Shown: piece by piece, positions 5,685-10,129 of the stretch
How positions within the stretch are numbered: the first letter of the stretch is position 1
Layout of the letters: each line of letters begins with the position of its first letter
Assembly: GCA_910583815.1 (NCBI GenBank)
Contig: CAJTZB010000015.1
Span: forward strand, 1 to 10,129
Reading direction: 5' to 3'
Length of the DNA stretch: 10,129 nucleotides
Source: an uncultured Lachnospiraceae bacterium
Lineage (GTDB): Bacteria > Bacillota > Clostridia > Lachnospirales > Lachnospiraceae
Notes under the pieces: model-generated
The model's input: only the letters and a program-made list of their open reading frames with translations
Database searches by the model: none
Told to the model about the DNA's origin: nothing
Position numbers and translations under genes: made by a program

Positions 5685-6428
5685 ATGAAGAAAAAGATTA
5701 TTGTATTTGTGGCAGGATTGGCAGTATGTTCCTTTTTAGCACTTACCAGACATACCACTGCCACCGCAGAAACGGATTGGGTATATGCACCACTCCCAAC
5801 AGCCACACCAGCACAAGAATCTCCTCAAAGCAAAAACACTCCATCAGAATCTGTCTATATCAGCAGTTCAAATGCCTATTCCGGAATATCTCTTCGCAGA
5901 ATAGACGTTCCGGAAAATGATGCAATTGTTACCCCGACTCCAATGCCGGAATTCCAGACACAAGAAGCAGAAACGTCCCCAAAAGAAAGAATAGCTTATT
6001 ATGAAAGCGAAGACGGAATTATCTGGAAGTTTGTTTCTGTTTCGGAATGGGTAACACCAGAAACACTTTCTTCAGAAGCAGAAAAGACTGAGGCAGCAGA
6101 AAACGATTATGAGTCAAAGATACTGAGCAACAAAATTTCCATATGGTATCGGCTTGGTACCTCAGAAACCAAAATTGCTACTGTAGAATCTCTCTATAAC
6201 GTATGGTATTACCTCAATGACAACAAGGTACATCTCTGCGGAAGATCTCATACATACCAACTGTTTGATTCCGAGCATAGTGCACAAATTATTTACGGAA
6301 ATATTATCAATACAGATGGAAGCGTAAGTTTTACATCCGGAGATAAATTCAAACTGACCAAAAACGGAGAGGATTATATCACAAATCTAAATTTTTATGT
6401 CTCCCCAACAACCTATAGCTTTGAGTAG
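5685..6428 (+). CDS. Secreted protein of unknown function, first of two tandem paralogs
   Basis: A 247-residue predicted exported protein. Residues 1-28 form a typical Sec signal peptide: MKKK, a hydrophobic core, and an A-T-A motif before the likely cleavage site at A28/E29. Residues 33-100 are a low-complexity Pro/Thr/Ser-rich linker (PLPTATPAQ, TPTPMPEFQ). Residues 102-247 form a compact domain beginning IAYYESEDGIIWKF and SEWVTPE, continuing with paired beta-like stretches (NVWYYLNDNKVHL, IIYGNIINTDGSVSF) and ending SPTTYSFE. I recognise no family, no sortase motif and no membrane anchor. C15 is kept in both paralogs, but the preceding Val makes a lipobox unlikely. ATG 5685 has GAGG six bases upstream. 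The second paralog starts ten bases after this stop. Extracellular or cell-wall association is inferred from the signal peptide and linker only. Confidence 0.85.
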   Translation: MKKKIIVFVAGLAVCSFLALTRHTTATAETDWVYAPLPTATPAQESPQSKNTPSESVYISSSNAYSGISLRRIDVPENDAIVTPTPMPEFQTQEAETSPKERIAYYESEDGIIWKFVSVSEWVTPETLSSEAEKTEAAENDYESKILSNKISIWYRLGTSETKIATVESLYNVWYYLNDNKVHLCGRSHTYQLFDSEHSAQIIYGNIINTDGSVSFTSGDKFKLTKNGEDYITNLNFYVSPTTYSFE

Positions 6429-6438
6429 GAGAACACAT

Positions 6439-7044
6439 ATGCAAAAGAAAATGATTATATTTGTTGCTGTGCTGACCGTATGTTTGTCATTTATGGCTGC
6501 CGGACATATCACAGCTGTTGCAGGAACGGTTTCACCTGAAGATACAGCATCTGTTCAGCAAAATGAAAATGTTTCTGTTCCAAAATTCTGGACAGATGAG
6601 ATAGTGACAGGGGAAACTATTGAATATTTCGAGGCAGAGGACGGAAGTGTCTGGAAAGTTATCTCAACTATAGAATGGGTGACGCCAAAGGCAGGCAGTG
6701 CTATGAAAACTGCTGGCGATTATGAAGAAAAGGTATTAAGTTTTGGACATATTTATAAGCACCAAATCAATCCGTTTGTAGAACATACTGTTGCTACCGT
6801 GCATTCCAGCTACACCGTACGGTATTATACAAACGAAAACAAAGTGTCCTTGTATGACAGAACACATACAAGCACGCTCTGTGACAACAGTTATTCTATA
6901 CAATTAGTTTATGGCCGTATCGTCAATACTGACGGAAGCATGAGCTATACTACCGGCGACAAACTTGATGCTACCAGAAACGGCAAAGAGATTTCGTTTG
7001 ATATTAATTTTTTTGTTACCCCAACAACCTATGGTTTTGATTAA
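6439..7044 (+). CDS. Secreted protein of unknown function, second of two tandem paralogs
   Basis: A 201-residue paralog of the preceding gene. I start it at ATG 6439, where AGGAG (6427-6431) overlapping the upstream stop gives a seven-base spacing. A longer in-frame start at 6397 would lie inside the first gene and place 14 residues before an obvious signal peptide. Residues 1-28 are that signal peptide, ending A-V-A before G29. The Pro-rich linker of the first copy is largely absent: the domain starts near residue 60. Shared blocks include EWVTP (80-84), NENKVSLYDRTHT (133-145), VYGRIVNTDGSMSYTTGDK (157-175) and TPTTYGFD at the end. No known family, catalytic signature or anchor is seen. The overlap of stop and ribosome binding site implies co-translation or tight co-expression with the first copy. 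Confidence 0.86.
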   Translation: MQKKMIIFVAVLTVCLSFMAAGHITAVAGTVSPEDTASVQQNENVSVPKFWTDEIVTGETIEYFEAEDGSVWKVISTIEWVTPKAGSAMKTAGDYEEKVLSFGHIYKHQINPFVEHTVATVHSSYTVRYYTNENKVSLYDRTHTSTLCDNSYSIQLVYGRIVNTDGSMSYTTGDKLDATRNGKEISFDINFFVTPTTYGFD

Positions 7045-7083
7045 AAAACCGGCAAATTTTTTATATAGTACTGTAAAAATTCA

Positions 7084-7120
7084 GGGCTGCTGCATGAGAT
7101 ACCATGCGGCAGCCCCTTTT
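7084..7120. terminator. Intrinsic terminator between convergent genes, probably bidirectional
   Basis: GGGCTGC-T-GCATG (7084-7096) pairs with CATGC-G-GCAGCCC (7103-7115) around a six-base loop. The single non-Watson-Crick position is a U-G wobble in plus-strand RNA and an A-C mismatch in minus-strand RNA. CTTTT follows on the plus strand. On the minus strand the stem is followed by TGAATTTTTAC, so it could also stop clpB transcripts, less ideally. Confidence 0.85.
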
Positions 7121-7150
7121 AGTTCAAAGCCTGTGCTTTTTCCCTTTCTG

Positions 7151-9733
7151 CTATTCTACTCTAGCCGCAAGCTCTCCGTTTACGGCATCCAGCACGATTG
7201 TCTGTCCCGGTCCGACTGCATCCGATAAAATCAGCCTTGCACTGATGGTTTCTGCATTCTTTTGCAGATACCTTTTTAACGGCCTTGCGCCATATGCCGG
7301 ATCGTATGCCTTCAGGACTGCAAGGTCCTTTGCTTCTTCTGTCATGCGGATGCGGATTTCTTTTTCTGCAAGACGTCGGTTTAAATCAGCAAGCAGCAGT
7401 TCCATAATTCCACCGATATTTTCCTTAGACAGCGGACGGAACTGAATAATTTCATCCAGACGGTTTAAAAATTCCGGCCGGAAATGCCCACGAAGTTCCT
7501 GCATCACAAGCTCTTCACTCTCGGCGCGAACCGTTCCGTCTGACTGAATGCCATCCAGCAAAAACTGCGAACCGATATTAGAAGTCATAATCAAAATGGT
7601 GTTCTTAAAGTCCACGGTTCTGCCCTGCGAGTCGGTCACACGCCCATCGTCTAAAATCTGCAGCATCACATTAAACACATCCGGATGCGCCTTTTCGATT
7701 TCATCAAACAGCACAACCGAATACGGTTTCCTGCGGACTGCCTCTGTCAGCTGCCCGCCTTCCTCATAACCGACATATCCAGGAGGCGCTCCAATCAGCC
7801 TGGATACGGAAAACTTCTCCATATATTCGCTCATATCAATACGCACCATATTCTGCTCATTGTCAAACAGCGCCGCTGCAAGCGACTTGGCAAGCTCAGT
7901 CTTTCCGACACCGGTCGGACCAAGGAATAGGAACGAACCAATTGGTTTTGTTGGATCTTTGATGCCTGCTTTAGAACGAAGAATCGCATCTGCTACTTTC
8001 TGCACCGCCTCGTCCTGCCCGATTACCCTTCGGTGAAGCTCTGCGTCCAAATGAAGTGTTTTATTGCGTTCGCTCTCAGTCAGTTTGGCTACCGGAATTC
8101 CGGTCCAACGAGAGACGATTTTTGCAATCTCTTCTTCGTCCACACTCTCATGCACAAGCGTATGCCCTTCCTTTGCAACCTTTTCTTCTTCCTCGGCAAG
8201 CTGCTTTTTCACTTCCGGCAATCTGCCGTATTTCAGTTCTGCCGCTTTATTTAAATCGTAATCCCGCTCGGCAAGTGCAATCTGGTTGTTCAGTTCTTCC
8301 AGCTGCTCCCGCAATTTCTGTACACGCTCTACAGATGCCTTTTCATTGTCCCACTTTGCCTTAGCCCCTGCAAACTCTTCACGAAGCCCAGCCAGTTCTT
8401 TTTCAAGTGCTGCAAGACGCTCTTTGCTCAAGCGGTCCTCTTCTTTTTTCAACGCGGCCTCTTCAATTTCCATCTGCATAATGCGGCGCTGCACATCATC
8501 CAGTTCCGTCGGCATCGAATCCAGCTCTGTCTTAATCAGCGCACAAGCCTCATCTACAAGGTCAATCGCTTTATCCGGAAGAAAACGGTCAGAAATATAA
8601 CGGTTGGAAAGAACCGCCGCTGATACAAGCGCACTGTCAGTAATCTTAACGCCGTGGTACACCTCATAGCGTTCCTTTAATCCACGCAAGATAGAAATCG
8701 TGTCCTCCACCGTCGGCTCATCCACATGAACCGGCTGGAACCTTCTCTCCAATGCTGCGTCTTTCTCAACATACATACGGTACTCATTCAAGGTCGTGGC
8801 ACCAATGCAATGAAGCTCGCCGCGTGCCAACATCGGCTTCAGCATATTGCCTGCATCCATTGCCCCTTCTGTCTTACCTGCACCGACAATCGTATGCAGT
8901 TCATCAATAAAGAGGATAATTTTTCCTTCACTTGCCTTCACTTCTTCCAGAACTGCTTTCAGACGTTCTTCAAACTCGCCGCGGTACTTTGCGCCTGCAA
9001 CCAGCGCTCCCATATCCAGTGCAAACAATGTCTTGTCTTTTAAACCTCCCGGCACGTCACCACGCACAATACGCTGCGCCAGCCCTTCCACAACTGCTGT
9101 CTTTCCTACACCCGGCTCACCGATTAACACTGGATTGTTCTTTGTCTTTCTTGAAAGAATCCGGATTACATTTCGGATTTCCGAGTCCCTGCCAATAACC
9201 GGGTCAAGCTTTTGCGCCCTTGCACGTTCGACCAAATCGTAACCGTACTTTTCAAGCGTGTCATACGTTGCTTCCGGATTGTCATTTGTCACTCTCTGGT
9301 TGCCACGTACTTCAGAAAGGACCTGAAGAAAACGTTCCTTGTCAATACGGAATGTCTGGAACAATGTCTTTAGTTCTTTGGATGGATATTTTAACAGGCT
9401 CAAAAACAAATGCTCTACTGATACATAAGCATCTCCCATCGCCTTGGCTTCATCTTCTGCATAAATCAGTACTTTATTTAAATCATTTCCTACATATACC
9501 TGTCCTCCGGAAACCTTTGGCCGTTTTGCTAACAGCCCGGACAGCTGTGCCAGAAATACTTCCGGCGAAATCTCCATTTTTTCAAACAGTTTGGCAATCA
9601 GGCTGTCTTCCAGCGTCATTAAACTGTAAAGCAGATGTTCCGGCACCAGTTCCTGATGCCCATACTCATACGCCAGCTTTTCACAATCCTGCACTGCCTG
9701 AATGGATTTTTGAGTAAATTTGTTGATATTCAT
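7151..9733 (-). CDS. clpB: ATP-dependent disaggregase ClpB (Hsp100)
   Basis: Complete 860-residue ClpB, which threads aggregated proteins through a hexameric AAA+ ring together with DnaK/DnaJ/GrpE in the cytosol. Order of parts: Clp N-terminal double repeat (about 1-145); first AAA+ ring with Walker A GEPGVGKT (205-212), pore loop KYRG (249-252), Walker B ILFIDE (273-278) and Arg fingers RRF (330-332); the long coiled-coil middle domain (about 405-520) that distinguishes ClpB from ClpA and ClpX; and the second ring with Walker A GPTGVGKT (605-612), pore loop GYVG (652-655), Walker B VVLFDE (673-678) and sensor-2 GARPLKR (815-821). I saw no ClpP-binding IGF-type loop, as expected for ClpB. I prefer ATG 9733 because AGGTGG lies five bases upstream; an in-frame GTG at 9742 falls within that site. 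The length is normal for the family. A CIRCE-controlled promoter precedes it. Confidence 0.98.
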   Translation of the reverse strand: MNINKFTQKSIQAVQDCEKLAYEYGHQELVPEHLLYSLMTLEDSLIAKLFEKMEISPEVFLAQLSGLLAKRPKVSGGQVYVGNDLNKVLIYAEDEAKAMGDAYVSVEHLFLSLLKYPSKELKTLFQTFRIDKERFLQVLSEVRGNQRVTNDNPEATYDTLEKYGYDLVERARAQKLDPVIGRDSEIRNVIRILSRKTKNNPVLIGEPGVGKTAVVEGLAQRIVRGDVPGGLKDKTLFALDMGALVAGAKYRGEFEERLKAVLEEVKASEGKIILFIDELHTIVGAGKTEGAMDAGNMLKPMLARGELHCIGATTLNEYRMYVEKDAALERRFQPVHVDEPTVEDTISILRGLKERYEVYHGVKITDSALVSAAVLSNRYISDRFLPDKAIDLVDEACALIKTELDSMPTELDDVQRRIMQMEIEEAALKKEEDRLSKERLAALEKELAGLREEFAGAKAKWDNEKASVERVQKLREQLEELNNQIALAERDYDLNKAAELKYGRLPEVKKQLAEEEEKVAKEGHTLVHESVDEEEIAKIVSRWTGIPVAKLTESERNKTLHLDAELHRRVIGQDEAVQKVADAILRSKAGIKDPTKPIGSFLFLGPTGVGKTELAKSLAAALFDNEQNMVRIDMSEYMEKFSVSRLIGAPPGYVGYEEGGQLTEAVRRKPYSVVLFDEIEKAHPDVFNVMLQILDDGRVTDSQGRTVDFKNTILIMTSNIGSQFLLDGIQSDGTVRAESEELVMQELRGHFRPEFLNRLDEIIQFRPLSKENIGGIMELLLADLNRRLAEKEIRIRMTEEAKDLAVLKAYDPAYGARPLKRYLQKNAETISARLILSDAVGPGQTIVLDAVNGELAARVE

Positions 9734-9777
9734 AACAACCACCTCTCATTCTAATGATGATCCACCAGCTTGCTTAT

Positions 9778-9806
9778 GTTATAACACACGTTGTTAGCAC
9801 TGTCAA
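9778..9806 (-). promoter_or_regulatory. Sigma-A promoter of clpB
   Basis: TTGACA (-35, 9806-9801), 17-base spacer and TATAAC (-10, 9783-9778), with TGT before the -10 giving an extended -10 element. Transcription should begin near 9771, leaving a leader of about 38 bases. The -35 box lies within the CIRCE operator, so bound repressor would block RNA polymerase directly. Confidence 0.9.
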
Positions 9807-9820
9807 TAGGTGAGTGCTAA
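9794..9820. promoter_or_regulatory. CIRCE operator (HrcA binding site) over the clpB -35 box
   Basis: TTAGCACTG, nine bases, GAGTGCTAA matches the CIRCE consensus TTAGCACTC-N9-GAGTGCTAA with one change: G instead of C at 9802 on the plus strand. The altered base is part of the TTGACA -35 hexamer on the other strand, so the change builds a perfect -35. HrcA repression relieved by heat or unfolded protein is established for CIRCE elsewhere. hrcA itself is not in this window. Confidence 0.93.
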
Positions 9821-9918
9821 AATTTTTAAACAATTTAACGAATTGGAGAAATGGTTTTGTAATATGCCTGATTTGTAGGAAGATATATGGATTTTTTCAT
9901 ATAAGGATGGTTGTAGGG

Positions 9919-10129
9919 CTACATAATTTCCCAATATCCATTTTTCGGAGAGCCATGCCGGATTAAAATCCCCTTTTCTTTCAGCTTCTTGATATTAGAT
10001 TCAAGATTTCTGCTTGTTATACCTATCTGCTCTGCCATCTTCGCAGCAGAAAGATGTGCATCTTCTGACAACAACCCAAGAATTTTTCTTTGAGTATCAT
10101 TCAGATTTTCTTTATCGCTTCTTCGATGT
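9919..10129 (-). CDS. C-terminal winged-helix domain of a protein entering from the right edge (partial)
   Basis: An open frame of 69 codons reads in from the right edge and stops at TAG 9921-9919, so only the C-terminus is seen. It encodes a winged helix-turn-helix: RKILGLLSEDAHLSAAKMAE (helices 1-2), QIGITSRNLESNIKKLKEKG (recognition helix), then a wing ending RHGSPKNGYWEIM. Small C-terminal wHTH domains ending in G-x-W-E-x are frequent at the end of AlbA_2/RecG-like ATP-binding proteins and Fic-family proteins, and also occur in transcription regulators. Which of these it is cannot be decided from 69 residues. No good terminator is seen between its stop and the clpB control region. Confidence 0.75.
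   Translation of the reverse strand, partial: HRRSDKENLNDTQRKILGLLSEDAHLSAAKMAEQIGITSRNLESNIKKLKEKGILIRHGSPKNGYWEIM

Noticed and set aside
5685..5740. Lipoprotein signal with C15 as the lipidated Cys in the secreted proteins
   Set aside because: Val precedes the Cys in both copies, the hydrophobic stretch before it is short, and a good signal peptidase I site follows at residue 28.
6397..7044. Upstream start for the second secreted paralog
   Set aside because: It would begin inside the first gene and add 14 polar residues before a clear signal peptide, whereas ATG 6439 has an AGGAG site at correct spacing.
9860..9918. Short inverted repeat TATATG...CATATA as a terminator of the right-edge gene
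   Set aside because: Only six A/T-rich pairs with no T-tract on the minus strand; not distinguishable from chance.
1..10129. CRISPR array, tRNA or rRNA gene, insertion sequence, prophage or defence island
   Set aside because: No regularly spaced repeats, cloverleaf-like segment, transposase frame or terminal inverted repeats were seen on either strand.

Overview
The window looks like a chromosomal segment of a Gram-positive Clostridia-type bacterium, most likely Lachnospiraceae. This rests on strong AGGAGG-like ribosome binding sites, sigma-A-type promoters, a CIRCE heat-shock operator in front of clpB, and a PF06541-type membrane protein of a kind common in that group. The species cannot be named from sequence alone. 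No rRNA, tRNA, CRISPR array, insertion sequence or phage gene is visible.

Layout. (1) Positions 1-2911, minus strand: a two-gene unit made of a duplicated PF06541-like membrane protein followed 14 bases later by a cytoplasmic six-hairpin-glycosidase-like protein that runs off the left edge. (2) Positions 2990-5484, minus strand: a unit made of a promoter, a roughly 290-base structured leader, a DEAD-box RNA helicase with a DbpA-type RNA-binding tail, and a GNAT acetyltransferase. It is closed by a hairpin that overlaps the acetyltransferase stop codon. (3) Positions 5547-7120, plus strand: a divergent unit with a consensus promoter, a structured leader and two tandem paralogous secreted proteins of unknown function. 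It ends in a hairpin terminator shared with convergent clpB. (4) Positions 7151-9820, minus strand: clpB with its own sigma-A promoter, whose -35 box lies inside a CIRCE operator. (5) Positions 9919-10129, minus strand: the C-terminal winged-helix end of a gene that enters from the right edge.

How the parts work together. The window pairs two stress-remodelling machines, an RNA helicase and the ClpB disaggregase, each with visible control elements. ClpB control is conventional: HrcA binding CIRCE. The helicase control is not obvious. Its leader holds a 17-bp hairpin in which the ribosome binding site and start codon of a 33-codon hydrophobic, Cys-rich ORF are buried. The tail of that ORF runs through a terminator-like hairpin with a U-tract. 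This arrangement suggests translation-coupled attenuation or autoregulation of the helicase, and it is the best candidate here for an undescribed system. The tandem secreted paralogs between the two stress units are the second candidate: unknown family, recent-looking duplication, strong promoter.
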